From: Pantoea vagans
GTDB lineage: Bacteria; Pseudomonadota; Gammaproteobacteria; Enterobacterales; Enterobacteriaceae
DNA length: 64,000 bases
Assembly: GCF_001506165.1 (NCBI RefSeq)
Contig: NZ_CP011427.1
Span: 1,488,001-1,552,000 of the forward strand
Direction: 5' to 3'
Positions 45,101 to 54,416 of this stretch are shown here, one piece after another. The position numbers were made by a program, and so were the translations under genes. The number at the start of each line of letters is the position of its first letter. The first letter of the stretch is position 1. A model generated the notes under the pieces. It did not search any database and was not told the DNA's origin. It worked only from the letters and a program-made list of their open reading frames with translations.

Positions 45101-46131
45101 TCATCCATCACGCGCTCATATTGCGCGCGGCTATAGCGCGGATGCAGTGCGGAGAGCTTAATCGAAATGCCTGGGCCTTCATAAATGCCACGGCCGTTAG
45201 AGGCTTTACCAATAGCGTGAATCGCCTGCTGATAAGAGACCAGGTAAGCTTTGGCATCGCTGGCGGTGAGTGCGGCTTCACCCAGCATGTCGTAAGAGTA
45301 GCGGAAACCTTTCTCTTCCAGTTTGCGCGCGTTGGCCAGCGCTTCAGCGATGGTTTCACCAGTCACAAACTGTTCGCCCATCAGGCGCATCGCCATATCC
45401 ACACCTTTTCGGATCAGCGGCTCACCGCTCTTACCAATAATGCGGTTCAGTGAACGTGACAGGTTGGCTTCGTTGTGGGTAGAAACCAGACGGCCGGTAA
45501 ACAGCAGACCCCAGGTTGCCGCGTTGACAAACATTGACGGGCTGCGCCCCAGATGTGATTGCCAGTTGCCGTTGCTGATTTTATCGCGGATCAGCGCATC
45601 TCGGGTTGGCTTATCGGGAATACGCAGCAGCGCTTCTGCCAGACACATCAATGCCACGCCTTCCTGTGAGGAGAGGGAGAACTCCTGCAACAGGCTTTGC
45701 ACCATGCCAGCGCGTCCGGTTGCACCTTTTTGGTGCCGCAATTTCTCCGCCAGACTGTAGGCGAGTTGATGGGTTTTTTCTGCCAGTGGGGCAGGGAGAC
45801 GCGCCTGCTCCAGCAACATCGGCACCGCGTCCGTCTCAGGACGACGCCATGCCGCGGTGATGGCAGAACGTGTCACCGACTGCGGCAGAATGTGTTCCGC
45901 AAAGTCGAGGAAAGGTTGCAGAGCCTCGTCTGGCGTGCCTTCTTCGCTGGCGGCATCCGCCAGTTGCAAGGGAATTTCAGGCAAGGATTCACCCGCTTCT
46001 AACTGCGTGAGGTAGTTAAAAATCGCCTGCTTGATCAGCCAGTGTGGTGTGCGGTCAATTTTGTTTGCAGCCAACTTAATGCGATCGCGGGTGGCTTCAT
46101 CCAGCTTCACCCCCATGGTAGTGGTTCCCAT
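42187..46131 (-). CDS. putA: PutA: proline dehydrogenase / P5C dehydrogenase / repressor
   Basis: A 1,314-residue trifunctional protein. It has an N-terminal ribbon-helix-helix DNA-binding domain (GTTTMGVKLDEATRDRIKLA), a FAD proline dehydrogenase barrel (about 260-615, with YSYDMLGEAAL and MIRLVKGAYWDSEIKRAQ), an NAD P5C dehydrogenase domain (about 650-1130, catalytic Cys in SAGQRCSALR) and a C-terminal domain. It oxidises proline to glutamate and represses put when not membrane-bound. The start ATG at 46131 follows GAGGAATTC and aligns with the E. coli start; the frame runs 177 nt further upstream through the operator region and is rejected. Confidence 0.97.
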   Translation of the reverse strand: MGTTTMGVKLDEATRDRIKLAANKIDRTPHWLIKQAIFNYLTQLEAGESLPEIPLQLADAASEEGTPDEALQPFLDFAEHILPQSVTRSAITAAWRRPETDAVPMLLEQARLPAPLAEKTHQLAYSLAEKLRHQKGATGRAGMVQSLLQEFSLSSQEGVALMCLAEALLRIPDKPTRDALIRDKISNGNWQSHLGRSPSMFVNAATWGLLFTGRLVSTHNEANLSRSLNRIIGKSGEPLIRKGVDMAMRLMGEQFVTGETIAEALANARKLEEKGFRYSYDMLGEAALTASDAKAYLVSYQQAIHAIGKASNGRGIYEGPGISIKLSALHPRYSRAQYERVMDELYPILKSLTLLARSYDIGINIDAEEADRLELSLDLLEKLCFEPELDGWNGIGFVIQAYQKRCPFVIDSLIDLAQRSRRRLMIRLVKGAYWDSEIKRAQIDGLEGYPVYTRKVYTDISYLACARKLLAVPNLIYPQFATHNAHTLAAIYQLAGNNYYPGQYEFQCLHGMGEPLYEQVVGKVADGKLNRPCRIYAPVGTHETLLAYLVRRLLENGANTSFVNRIADNSLPLDELVADPVTAVEKMGVSEGAVGLPHPKIPLPRDLYGENRANSAGLDMANEHRLASLSSALLNSASQPWIAQPLVEADLGEGISRPVLNPSAPGDVVGSVRDATEAEVSEALDAAVNAGPIWFATPPQERAAILERAAQAMEGQLQQLIGLLVREAGKTYNNAIAEVREAVDFLYYYAGMVRDDFDNETHRPLGPVVCISPWNFPLAIFTGQIAAALAAGNSVLAKPAEQTPLIAAQAVQIMLDAGVPAGVLQLLPGQGETVGAQLTGDERVRGVMFTGSTAVATLLQRNLAGRLDPQGRPTPLIAETGGMNAMIVDSSALTEQVVVDIVASAFDSAGQRCSALRLLCVQDDVAEHTLKMLRGAMAECRMGNPERLSTDIGPVIDAEAKGNIERHILAMRNKGFTVYQAAQENPQDSKEWNSGTFIKPTLIELDQVSDLDKEVFGPVLHVVRFARNNLPQLIDQINASGYGLTLGVHTRIDETIAQVTAGAKVGNLYVNRNMVGAVVGVQPFGGEGLSGTGPKAGGPLYLYRLLANRPDSALLKTFNRQDAERPADSSVRAELMSAHQALLAWAQDKPELLALCQRYDELAQAGTVRVLPGPTGERNTFTLLPREHVLCLSDNEQDALTQLAAVTSVGSKALWQDDELHRALRAKLPAAVQAHVVLVKEALAAEFDAVIYHGDADQLRHLCEQVAARDGAIVSVQGFARGETNLLLERLLIERSLSVNTAAAGGNASLMTIG

Positions 46132-46188
46132 GAATTCCTCGTCTTTTAATGATGTCGTCAAATCCAGCGTGGCAGCACTATCACTTAA

Positions 46189-46372
46189 GTTGCAACTTTG
46201 TGCAACCTTGTTAAATGTGACCTGAGTTGCATGTTTTTCACTGTCTGAGTTGTTAAAACCGAATGAATCGGCATGAAACTTGCTGCAAGAATCTCGCCAG
46301 GGTTGCAACCTACCTTAACCATCGACGTTTTAAATGGATTTGGGTGCAACTAAAAGTGTGAGTGAGTGCAAC
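46189..46372. promoter_or_regulatory. Cluster of PutA operator motifs in the put intergenic region
   Basis: GTTGCA-type motifs occur at 46189-46196 (GTTGCAAC), 46200-46206 (GTGCAAC), 46226-46231 (GTTGCA), 46302-46309 (GTTGCAAC), 46344-46350 (GTGCAAC) and 46366-46372 (GTGCAAC). The E. coli PutA RHH domain binds GTTGCA. The cluster lies in the 445-bp region between divergent putA and putP. Confidence 0.8.
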
Positions 46373-46576
46373 CTATTGGCATTTAAAAATCGAAGTCAGG
46401 TGAAACCAGTGTGACAGCTGTGTTAAATGCATTGTGCGCGCCGCCCCTTTGCGGCAGGATACCGCGCCTTAAGAGGAATCGCTTTCTCTGGATGCGGTAA
46501 AGCCCTGAGTTATCCCGTTCCGATAACCCAGGAAAAAAGATTGCTCTTAATGGATTACATAATAAGTGGAGAGAGT

Positions 46577-48061
46577 ATGAGTGTAAGTACACCGATGTTG
46601 GTGACCTTTGTAATTTACATCCTCGGGATGGTGCTAATCGGTTTCATTGCCTACCGTTCAACCAAAAGTTTTGATGACTATATTCTGGGTGGTCGCAGTT
46701 TAGGCAGCGTTGTTACCGCCTTGTCCGCAGGTGCATCGGATATGAGCGGCTGGCTGCTGATGGGCTTGCCAGGTGCCATTTTCCTGTCCGGTATCTCTGA
46801 GAGTTGGATTGCCATCGGCCTCACCATTGGAGCGTGGCTGAACTGGAAAATTGTCGCGGGCCGCCTGCGTGTGCAAACCGAACATCATGACAATGCCTTA
46901 ACCCTGCCAGATTTCTTCTCCAGCCGTTTCGAGGATAAAAGTAAGCTGCTGCGTGTTATCTCCGCAGTGGTGATTCTCATCTTCTTCACCATTTACTGCG
47001 CATCTGGCGTGGTTGCTGGTGCACGTCTGTTTGAAAGCACCTTTGGTATGGATTACCAGACGGCGCTGTGGGCCGGCGCGGCAGCCACCATTCTTTACAC
47101 GCTGGTGGGTGGTTTCCTGGCGGTGAGCTGGACAGATACCGTTCAGGCCAGCCTGATGATCTTCGCGCTGATTCTGACGCCGGTGTTTGTGATTATTGCA
47201 GTTGGCGGTCTGGATGATTCCCTGGCGGTCATTGAAGCGAAAAGCCTCGAAAACCTCGACATGCTGAAAGGGCTGAATTTTGTCGCGGTGATCTCACTGC
47301 TCGGTTGGGGCTTAGGCTACTTTGGTCAGCCACATATCCTGGCGCGCTTTATGGCTGCAGACTCCCATCGTTCAATTCGTGCAGCACGTCGCATCGGTAT
47401 GACATGGATGATTTTGTGCCTGGCCGGTGCGGTGGCGGTGGGCTTCTTTGGCATCGCGTACTTCCAGAATCATCCTGAACATGCGGCGGGCGTCAGCCAG
47501 AATGGCGAGCGCGTGTTTATTGAACTGGCGCGCATCCTGTTCAATCCATGGATTGCCGGTATTCTGCTTTCCGCGATTCTGGCGGCGGTGATGTCCACGC
47601 TGAGCTGTCAGCTGCTGGTGTGTTCAAGTGCCCTGACCGAAGACCTGTATAAAGGCTTCCTGCGTAAAAATGCCAGCCAGAAAGAGCTGGTGTGGGTAGG
47701 CCGTTTGATGGTGCTGGTGATTGCGCTGATAGCTATCGCGTTAGCGGCAAATCCGGAAAACCGCGTGCTGGGCCTGGTGAGCTATGCATGGGCAGGCTTC
47801 GGTGCCGCCTTCGGTCCGGTGGTGTTGTTCGGTGTGTGCTGGAAGCGCATGACGCGCAACGGCGCGCTGGCCGGTATGGTGATTGGTGCGCTGACCGTGC
47901 TGCTGTGGAAGAACTACGGTTACACCGAGCTGTATGAAATTATCCCTGGATTCATCTTCGCCAGCATCGCGATTGTAGTGTTCAGCCTGATCGGCAGCGG
48001 CCCGTCAGAAGAAGCTCAGGCGCGCTTCGCCGCGGCTGAAGCAGAATACAACACCAAGTAA
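46577..48061 (+). CDS. putP: Sodium/proline symporter PutP
   Basis: A 494-residue SSS-family symporter with about 13 spans, collinear with E. coli PutP (YRSTKSFDDYILGGRSLG; SAGASDMSGWLLMGLPGA; WGLGYFGQPHILARFMAADS). It imports proline with Na+. The start is the ATG at 46577 after GGAGAG; an upstream in-frame extension has no similarity. It is divergent from putA and ends at a strong terminator. Confidence 0.97.
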   Translation: MSVSTPMLVTFVIYILGMVLIGFIAYRSTKSFDDYILGGRSLGSVVTALSAGASDMSGWLLMGLPGAIFLSGISESWIAIGLTIGAWLNWKIVAGRLRVQTEHHDNALTLPDFFSSRFEDKSKLLRVISAVVILIFFTIYCASGVVAGARLFESTFGMDYQTALWAGAAATILYTLVGGFLAVSWTDTVQASLMIFALILTPVFVIIAVGGLDDSLAVIEAKSLENLDMLKGLNFVAVISLLGWGLGYFGQPHILARFMAADSHRSIRAARRIGMTWMILCLAGAVAVGFFGIAYFQNHPEHAAGVSQNGERVFIELARILFNPWIAGILLSAILAAVMSTLSCQLLVCSSALTEDLYKGFLRKNASQKELVWVGRLMVLVIALIAIALAANPENRVLGLVSYAWAGFGAAFGPVVLFGVCWKRMTRNGALAGMVIGALTVLLWKNYGYTELYEIIPGFIFASIAIVVFSLIGSGPSEEAQARFAAAEAEYNTK

Positions 48062-48079
48062 TTTTTCAGTTTTGTTGCA

Positions 48080-48107
48080 AACCCGCCCGTAAAATGGCGG
48101 GTTTTTT
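48080..48107 (+). terminator. putP terminator
   Basis: AACCCGCC, 8-nt loop, GGCGGGTT, followed by a T tract. Confidence 0.92.
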
Positions 48108-48243
48108 GTTTTTAGCATTCATTGCCCAATGCCCCGTATAGCGATGAAGAGGGTCAAGGTCCCATAAAGGCCATACATTAATTCTGTCTCCCACTCCGCA
48201 AATGAGAAATTATTTCATTAAGTGACTTGTATTTTTCCTCCCT

Positions 48244-48264
48244 GTAATGATAATCGATATCGTT
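48244..48264 (+). promoter_or_regulatory. Candidate Fur box upstream of efeUOB
   Basis: TAATGATAATCGATATCGTT (48245-48264) fits the Fur pattern of GATAAT-type hexamers (consensus GATAATGATAATCATTATC) with a few mismatches. It is about 60 bp before the efeU ATG, as expected for iron-repressed ferrous uptake. Confidence 0.75.
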
Positions 48265-48321
48265 CGCACTTTACGTATTTTTACCTAAGGTTTACCCTCC
48301 TTAACAATCAAGAGGTTGGTG

Positions 48322-49155
48322 ATGTTCGTACCGTTTCTCATTATGCTGCGTGAAGGTCTTGAAGCAGCGCTCATCGTCAGCCTGATTGCCAGTTACCTGA
48401 AACGCACCCAGCGCAGCCAATGGTTTCCTGCTATGTGGGCAGGTGTCTTCATTGCGGCTGCGCTCTGCCTGGCACTTGGCATCTTCATCAACGAAACCAC
48501 CGGTGAATTCCCGCAGAAACAGCAGGAGCTGTTCGAAGGCATTGTGGCTGTTGTGGCGGTGGTGATCCTGACATCTATGGTGTTCTGGATGCGCAAAGTC
48601 TCGCGCAATATCAAAGCCACACTGGAACGATCGGTTGATCAGGCGTTGCAAAAGCAGGGCGGAAGTGGCTTCCCGCTGGTACTGATGGTCTTTCTGGCGG
48701 TGGCTCGTGAAGGGCTGGAATCGGTATTCTTCCTGCTCGCTGCCTTTACCCAGGATGTGGGCTATGCGCCGCCGATTGGTGCGGTGCTCGGTCTAATCAC
48801 CGCTATTGTGCTGGGCATGCTGCTCTATTACGGCGGTATTCGCCTCAACCTGGGCAGCTTCTTCCGTTGGACCAGCCTGTTCATTCTTTTCGTGGCTGCT
48901 GGCCTGGCGGCGGGGGCGATTCGTGCCTTCCATGAAGCCGGACTTTGGAACCATTTCCAGGATGTGGCTTTTGACCTCAGCAACACGCTCTCAACCCATT
49001 CGGTAATGGGGACGCTGCTGGAAGGCATTCTCGGCTATCAGGAAACGCCTAGCGTCAGTGAAGTGGCAGTCTGGTTAATTTACCTGATCCCTGCACTGTT
49101 GCTGTTTTTCTTCCCGGCACGCCCAACGGCCAATGCCGCTCGCACTACACGCTGA
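48322..49155 (+). CDS. efeU: Ferrous iron permease EfeU
   Basis: A 277-residue Ftr1-like permease with seven spans and both iron-translocating motifs REGLE (LREGLEAAL near residue 10 and AREGLESVF near 135). The start is the ATG at 48322 (MFVPFLIM) after AGAGG. The frame is intact, unlike E. coli K-12, where efeU carries a frameshift. It is the first gene of efeUOB, which takes up Fe2+ at low pH. Confidence 0.96.
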   Translation: MFVPFLIMLREGLEAALIVSLIASYLKRTQRSQWFPAMWAGVFIAAALCLALGIFINETTGEFPQKQQELFEGIVAVVAVVILTSMVFWMRKVSRNIKATLERSVDQALQKQGGSGFPLVLMVFLAVAREGLESVFFLLAAFTQDVGYAPPIGAVLGLITAIVLGMLLYYGGIRLNLGSFFRWTSLFILFVAAGLAAGAIRAFHEAGLWNHFQDVAFDLSNTLSTHSVMGTLLEGILGYQETPSVSEVAVWLIYLIPALLLFFFPARPTANAARTTR

Positions 49156-49209
49156 AATTAAATCAGGCGCGATTGCGCGCCTGTTCTTCCATGTAACAGG
49201 GATATCACT

Positions 49210-50328
49210 ATGACGATTCGCTTCCGCCGCAAGGCGCTGTTGGTTTCAATGCTGGCTCTCTCAGGCGCCGCTTCTGCTGCATCCATCCCGCAGGTCACGG
49301 TTACCGTCACCGACAAACAGTGCGAGCCGATGTCACTGAATGTGCAGGCAGGGAAAACCCAGTTCATCATCAAAAACAACAGCCAGAAAGCGCTGGAGTG
49401 GGAAATCCTGAAAGGGGTGATGGTGGTGGAAGAGCGTGAAAACATCGCGCCTGGCTTCAGCCAGAAACTGACGGCTAACCTCGAAGCGGGCGAATATGAC
49501 ATGACCTGTGGTCTGCTCACCAACCCGAAAGGCAAACTGGTGGTCTCTGGGGAGTCGAAAACCGCTGCCAAAGGCAAAACCGACATCATGCAACTGGCTG
49601 GCCCGATTACCGACTACAAAACTTACGTGATGAGCGAAGTCAAAGAGCTGGTGGCGGGGACGCAGGCCTTCACCGATGCGGTGAAAGCGGGCGATTTGGA
49701 GAAAGCCAAAGCGCTGTATGCGCCAACGCGTGCGCACTATGAGCGTATTGAACCGATTGCGGAACTGTTCTCCGATCTCGACAGCAGTATTGATGCCCGT
49801 GAAGACGACTTCGAGAAGAAAGCGGAAGATCCTAAATTCACCGGTTTCCACCGTATCGAGAAAATCCTGTGGGCTGACAAAACCACCAAAGGTGCAGAAG
49901 AGTTCGCCACTAAGCTGAACCAGGATGTGTTGGATCTGCAAACCCGTATCAGCGAACTGGCATTCCCGCCAGCCAAAGTGGTCGGTGGCGCTGCCGGTCT
50001 GATTGAAGAAGTGGCGGCCAGCAAAATCTCTGGTGAGGAAGATCGTTACAGCCGCACCGACCTGTCTGACTTCCAGGCTAACATTGATGGCGCACAGAAA
50101 ATCGTTGATCTGCTGCGTCCACAGTTACAAAAAGCTAACCCGCAACTGCTGGCGAAAGTTGACGCAAACTTCAAGAAAGTGGACGGCATTCTCAGCAAAT
50201 ACCGCACCAAAGACGGATTTGAGTCTTACGAGAAGCTAACCACCGCTGACCGTAATGCGCTGAAAGGGCCGATCACCACCCTGGCGGAAGATCTCTCCCT
50301 GTTGCGCGGTACTTTAGGTCTCGACTAA
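49210..50328 (+). CDS. efeO: Iron uptake protein EfeO
   Basis: A 372-residue periplasmic protein with a signal peptide (cleavage near residue 24), an N-terminal cupredoxin-like domain (about 27-120) and a C-terminal imelysin/M75-type domain with the HxxE motif in [10 protein letters not shown]. EfeO is thought to bind iron for EfeU. It is 54 nt after efeU and 2 nt before efeB. Length matches E. coli EfeO (375). Confidence 0.95.
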   Translation: MTIRFRRKALLVSMLALSGAASAASIPQVTVTVTDKQCEPMSLNVQAGKTQFIIKNNSQKALEWEILKGVMVVEERENIAPGFSQKLTANLEAGEYDMTCGLLTNPKGKLVVSGESKTAAKGKTDIMQLAGPITDYKTYVMSEVKELVAGTQAFTDAVKAGDLEKAKALYAPTRAHYERIEPIAELFSDLDSSIDAREDDFEKKAEDPKFTGFHRIEKILWADKTTKGAEEFATKLNQDVLDLQTRISELAFPPAKVVGGAAGLIEEVAASKISGEEDRYSRTDLSDFQANIDGAQKIVDLLRPQLQKANPQLLAKVDANFKKVDGILSKYRTKDGFESYEKLTTADRNALKGPITTLAEDLSLLRGTLGLD

Positions 50329-50330
50329 TC

Positions 50331-51611
50331 ATGAGTAATAAAAATGACGCGGCGCAACCGTCGCGTCGTCGTTTATTGCAGGGATTAGGCATGCTGGGCG
50401 GCGCTGCCGCCCTCAGTGGCGGCTGTCCGTTCCATACGGCAGCCGCGGCTGACAGCTTCTCTCCCGGCACGGTTGCACCCGATGGACGCCAACAAGCGCA
50501 ACCCTTCTACGGCCCGCATCAGGCTGGCATTATCACTCCGCAACAGGCATCCATGATGCTGGTGGCATTTGATGTCTTAGCCAGTGATAAAAGCGATTTA
50601 GAGCGCTTGTTCCGCCTACTTACCGCGCGCTTTGCTTTCCTGACCAAAGGTGGGTCAGCGCCAGCAGTGCCTAACCCGCAGCTGCCGCCGATGGATTCCG
50701 GTATTCTCGGTGCCGATATTGCACCTGATAATCTCACCATCACCTTGTCAGTCGGTACCTCCTTGTTTGACGAGCGCTTTGGTCTCAGCGCCCACAAACC
50801 GACGCAGTTGCAAGCCATGACGCGTTTCCCCAATGATTCGCTTGATGCCGAGCAGTGTCATGGCGATCTGTTGATCCAGATTTGCGCCAATACCCAGGAC
50901 ACGGTGATCCACGCACTGCGCGACATCATCAAGTACACCCCAGATCTGCTGGCGGTGCGCTGGCGTCGTGACGGCTTTATTGCGGACCATGCTGCACGCA
51001 GCAAAGGTCAGGAAACGCCCATCAACCTCTTGGGCTTCAAAGACGGCACCGCGAATCCAGATACGCACAATAATGCACTGATGGATCAACTGCTGTGGGT
51101 CACGACCAATCAGCAAGAGCCTGCCTGGACGGTGGGTGGTAGCTATCAGGCGGTGCGTATTATTCGTTTCCATGTTGAAATGTGGGACCGTACCCCGCTG
51201 GGCGAACAGCAGACCATTTTTGGCCGCGAGAAATTATCCGGTGCGCCATTGGGTATGAAAAATGAACACGATGTGCCGGATTACAGCAAAGACCCCGATG
51301 GTGATGTGATTGCACTCGATGCGCATATTCGCCTCGCCAACCCACGTACGCCTGCAACCGACAGCAGTTTGATGCTACGCCGAGGTTACAGCTACTCTTC
51401 TGGTATCACCGGAGCAGGGCAGTTAGATATGGGGTTATTGTTCGTCTGTTATCAGCATGATTTAGCCAAAGGCTTTATAACGGTACAGAAGCGTCTGAAT
51501 GGCGAAGCGCTGGAAGAATATATACGCCCGATTGGTGGCGGATACTTTTTCGTTTTACCCGGTGTCCCTGATGAAAAACATTACCTTGGGCAGCCTCTAC
51601 TGCAGGCTTGA
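50331..51611 (+). CDS. efeB: Dye-decolorising heme peroxidase EfeB
   Basis: A 426-residue Tat-exported peroxidase. The twin-arginine signal is [10 protein letters not shown], followed by a hydrophobic stretch. The DyP motif GxxDG is present in [11 protein letters not shown]. EfeB acts in the periplasm with EfeO/EfeU and has been linked to iron oxidation or heme iron release. It starts 2 nt after the efeO stop. A terminator follows at 51629-51664. Confidence 0.96.
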   Translation: MSNKNDAAQPSRRRLLQGLGMLGGAAALSGGCPFHTAAAADSFSPGTVAPDGRQQAQPFYGPHQAGIITPQQASMMLVAFDVLASDKSDLERLFRLLTARFAFLTKGGSAPAVPNPQLPPMDSGILGADIAPDNLTITLSVGTSLFDERFGLSAHKPTQLQAMTRFPNDSLDAEQCHGDLLIQICANTQDTVIHALRDIIKYTPDLLAVRWRRDGFIADHAARSKGQETPINLLGFKDGTANPDTHNNALMDQLLWVTTNQQEPAWTVGGSYQAVRIIRFHVEMWDRTPLGEQQTIFGREKLSGAPLGMKNEHDVPDYSKDPDGDVIALDAHIRLANPRTPATDSSLMLRRGYSYSSGITGAGQLDMGLLFVCYQHDLAKGFITVQKRLNGEALEEYIRPIGGGYFFVLPGVPDEKHYLGQPLLQA

Positions 51612-51628
51612 TTAATAAATGCACAGTT

Positions 51629-51664
51629 CCTACGCAGCGATAAGGTCGCGTAGGGGCTTTTTTT
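51629..51664 (+). terminator. efeUOB terminator
   Basis: CCTACGC pairs with GCGTAGG around an inner stem-loop, followed by GGC and a T tract (51658-51664). Confidence 0.82.
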
Positions 51665-52185
51665 ACTTGCAACAAACTTTCCCCCGGCCTCTTCCACTTC
51701 CGAATGTTCTGAAAAAGTTCGCCGCGCACTAAATAATCCATCACTCTGAAAGATATAGATAATTTAATTTAAGACGAAAGTTCTCATGCTTCGCTTATCT
51801 GTTTTTCTTTAGCGTGACGTAAAAATACTGTTGCAAAGCATGGTTAATTTGATGCACTTTACTCATAAGCGTTGTCAGTTGTGTGGCTAAGTCCACTGGA
51901 GTTCGCGCATGACCCGGTCCTTCTATGGACAGTTAAATACACTTCAGCTAGCGCAGTACACTGCGGGGGATTTCTTCCCTCCAAAGTATCCTCTTCACTT
52001 TTCAATTATCGTTTCCGAACTAACGCCAATTCTTTACCGGTGCGCTACAGCGCTTCGTCGTTGTTGCACACTATTCTCAATGGCCAGACTCGGCTTACAA
52101 GGAAGCCAACGAAACCTCTAAAGCGTTCAAGTCATCGCCGCGGGTGATCCGCCGCGATAAATGAAACCAACTGTAAGGTGCCACT
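51665..52185. other. Long intergenic/leader region upstream of phoH
   Basis: About 520 bp without a supported gene. Two short overlapping plus-strand reading frames (91 and 70 codons) lack a ribosome-binding site and recognisable protein pattern. An in-frame stop 12 nt before the phoH ATG excludes an N-terminal extension. I could not identify a convincing Pho box by eye. Confidence 0.5.
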
Positions 52186-52974
52186 ATGGGAAGACAGAAA
52201 GCAGTGATCAAAGCGCGTCGTGAAGCAAGAAGAGTCGTTCGTAGTGATTCTCGCAGTCACCGTCAGCGCGAAGAAGAATCGGTCACTTCGCTGGTGCAGA
52301 TGGGTGGGTTGGACTCAATAGGCATGGCGCGTGATTCACGCGATCGTGGTCCGATTGAAGCCAGAAATGAAGCTCAGGCGCACTATCTTAACGCCATAGA
52401 ATCGAAACAGCTGATATTCGCTACCGGTGAAGCCGGTTGCGGTAAAACCTGGATTAGCGCAGCCAAAGCGGCTGAGGCCCTGATCAATAAGGACATCGAA
52501 AGGATAATTGTGACGCGCCCGGTTCTGCAGGCGGATGAAGATCTCGGTTTCCTCCCCGGAGACATTTCCGAGAAGTTCGCCCCGTATTTCCGACCGGTAT
52601 ACGACGTTCTGGTTAAACGTCTCGGCGCTTCCTTTATGCAGTACTGCCTGCGACCCGAAATCGCTAAGGTAGAGATCGCGCCCTTCGCATATATGCGCGG
52701 ACGTACCTTTGAAAATGCGGTGGTGATCCTTGATGAGGCTCAAAACGTTACCGCCGCACAGATGAAGATGTTCCTGACACGCTTAGGCGAAAACGTGACG
52801 GTTATCGTCAACGGCGATATCACACAGTGTGACTTGCCGTCTAACGTCAAATCTGGTCTGGCCGATGCGTTAGCGCGCTTCGAAGAGGATGAGATGATTG
52901 GCGTGGTGCGTTTCGGTAAAGACGACTGCGTTCGCTCGGCACTCTGCCAGCGCACGCTGCATGCTTACAGTTAA
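52186..52974 (+). CDS. phoH: PhoH family ATPase
   Basis: A 262-residue P-loop protein with Walker A GEAGCGKTW and Walker B VILDEAQN, followed by VIVNGDITQCDLP. It is nearly identical to the core of E. coli PhoH, a phosphate-starvation-inducible ATP-binding protein. The start ATG at 52186 follows AAGGTG, and an upstream stop is in frame. The position after efeB matches E. coli. The biochemical role in RNA metabolism is still uncertain. Confidence 0.94.
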   Translation: MGRQKAVIKARREARRVVRSDSRSHRQREEESVTSLVQMGGLDSIGMARDSRDRGPIEARNEAQAHYLNAIESKQLIFATGEAGCGKTWISAAKAAEALINKDIERIIVTRPVLQADEDLGFLPGDISEKFAPYFRPVYDVLVKRLGASFMQYCLRPEIAKVEIAPFAYMRGRTFENAVVILDEAQNVTAAQMKMFLTRLGENVTVIVNGDITQCDLPSNVKSGLADALARFEEDEMIGVVRFGKDDCVRSALCQRTLHAYS

Positions 52975-53010
52975 CCTTTTAGAAGTAGATTGAGAGTGTA
53001 GCGAAGCAAA

Positions 53011-53034
53011 ACCCGGCGCAAGCCGGGTTTTTTT
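53011..53034 (+). terminator. phoH terminator
   Basis: ACCCGGC, loop GCAA, GCCGGGT, followed by T6. Confidence 0.93.
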
Positions 53035-53042
53035 ATTCCCGG

Positions 53043-53249
53043 TTAACCGGGATCAGTTGAGCGAATCATGAGTTGATTGTTGGGGAAGTCTATTAACACT
53101 GCATGGTTCTGCAGAAAGTTGGTCCCTAATAATCCATCCGCTTTCATATGTTGAAAATCACCTTCAAGAACTAAGGCGTTCACGTTAAATTTCCCTGGTG
53201 CGGTGTCTTTAATATGAACCTGAGTCGCCTCGCAATTATCGTTATCCAT
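53043..53249 (-). pseudogene. Remnant of a retropepsin-like aspartic protease gene
   Basis: A 68-codon reading frame. Its C-terminal part (LEGDFQHMKADGLLGTNFLQ, then HAVLIDFPNNQLMI) looks like the second half of a bacterial retropepsin-like (clan AA) protein. The first half, with the catalytic Asp-Thr/Ser-Gly motif, is missing, and the 80 bp upstream do not encode it in any frame I can see. Only a weak TGAG lies before the ATG. It is probably a truncated gene, though a short new protein cannot be excluded. Confidence 0.6.
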
Positions 53250-53329
53250 CTCAGCCCACAGTCATTTTTTAATATTTATTGTCGGTGTTTATTTATGCGA
53301 AGCAGTTTTAACTTATACCTCAGAGGGCT

Positions 53330-54322
53330 TTAATCACTGGCTCGTGATTTAAAACAAGGCGTTTCTTGTGAAAACCGGGCGGTACGCGCATCACGCTCAT
53401 AACCTTGCGGTTCACACAGCAGATGATAAAGCTCGGGCCGACGGCCATGGATCCAGCGTCGGCCGGTGGACATGGCGAGCAAAGAGAGATCCAGCTCGGC
53501 ACTGACCAGCGCATCCCGGAAGGTGGTGGTTTCATTGATAATGCGGCCATAGGGATCAATCACCATCGCATTGCCTGTGCGGATCTCGCCGTTATCGAGT
53601 CCAACGCCGTTACTGAATAACAAGAACAGCCCATTATCGTGTGCGCGTGACGGCAACCAGCGCATCAACCAACCGCGTCCGCTGTCTCCGGCTAAAGCAG
53701 CTTCAAGTGCATCTGGATTCTGCTCCCGCTTCTCCCACAAACTGAGCGGAATCGGCTTCATGCCGAAGGGGCTACGTGAATGCGTACCGCCGGTCTGATG
53801 TGGTGCAATCAAAATATCGGCACCGAGCAGGGCGGTAATGCGCACGTTATCAGTCAGGTTGTTATCCCAGCAGATCAAAATCCCAATACGCACTCCCCAT
53901 GGCGTATCGAACACGGTGAATTCATTCCCTTGGGAAATTGCTGGGTGTTCAAATGCGTGGATTTTTCGATGGATATGACGCTGACCATCCGGCATGCACA
54001 TCGCATAGGCATTGTAGAGCTGGCCATTGCGATGTTTCTCAATGAAACCAGCACCGATTGCCATTTGGTACTTCTCTGCCAGCATCGCGATACGTGCCAG
54101 CGAGGGGCTGTCATCACTGCGTTCAGCCAACGCTTCCACCTCTTCAGCAGGGAGATCCGGAACATGCCAGTAGCCAGTGATACACATTTCAGGGAAGGCG
54201 AGAACCTGGGTCTTATCCTGTGCAGCTTGTTCAATGAACTGCTCCATGGTGGAGAGATTGTAATCTTTGTCCCCGGCTCGATGACAAAACTGTACCGTTG
54301 CGACACGAAGTTTTTTATCCAT
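53330..54322 (-). CDS. Carbon-nitrogen hydrolase (nitrilase superfamily)
   Basis: A 330-residue enzyme with the nitrilase-superfamily catalytic triad: Glu45 (FPEMC), Lys120 (HRKIH) and Cys151 (ILICWDN). These enzymes hydrolyse amides, carbamoyl compounds or nitriles. The substrate is not evident; overall form suggests an amidase/carbamoylase-like branch. It is divergent from a LysR regulator, 94 bp apart, so the pair is probably a regulator-target unit. It does not belong to the conserved E. coli order here. Confidence 0.85.
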   Translation of the reverse strand: MDKKLRVATVQFCHRAGDKDYNLSTMEQFIEQAAQDKTQVLAFPEMCITGYWHVPDLPAEEVEALAERSDDSPSLARIAMLAEKYQMAIGAGFIEKHRNGQLYNAYAMCMPDGQRHIHRKIHAFEHPAISQGNEFTVFDTPWGVRIGILICWDNNLTDNVRITALLGADILIAPHQTGGTHSRSPFGMKPIPLSLWEKREQNPDALEAALAGDSGRGWLMRWLPSRAHDNGLFLLFSNGVGLDNGEIRTGNAMVIDPYGRIINETTTFRDALVSAELDLSLLAMSTGRRWIHGRRPELYHLLCEPQGYERDARTARFSQETPCFKSRASD

Positions 54323-54416
54323 TTGGTTTTCTCGTTTGGGAAATTGGACGCTATTTCACCAGAGAGATATCAACGGTGTATAATCACAAAATCTCGCATT
54401 TTGATAACCAAACGGA

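Noticed and set aside
46132..46308. A 59-residue N-terminal extension of PutA
   Set aside because: It translates the operator region, has no homology, and the ATG at 46131 has a good Shine-Dalgarno and matches the E. coli start.
51700..51900. Search for a Pho box upstream of phoH
   Set aside because: Only scattered TGTCA-like words without the 11-bp phased pair; not strong enough to list.
51872..52147. Two short plus-strand frames before phoH
   Set aside because: Out of frame with phoH, no ribosome-binding site, and composition typical of noncoding leader.
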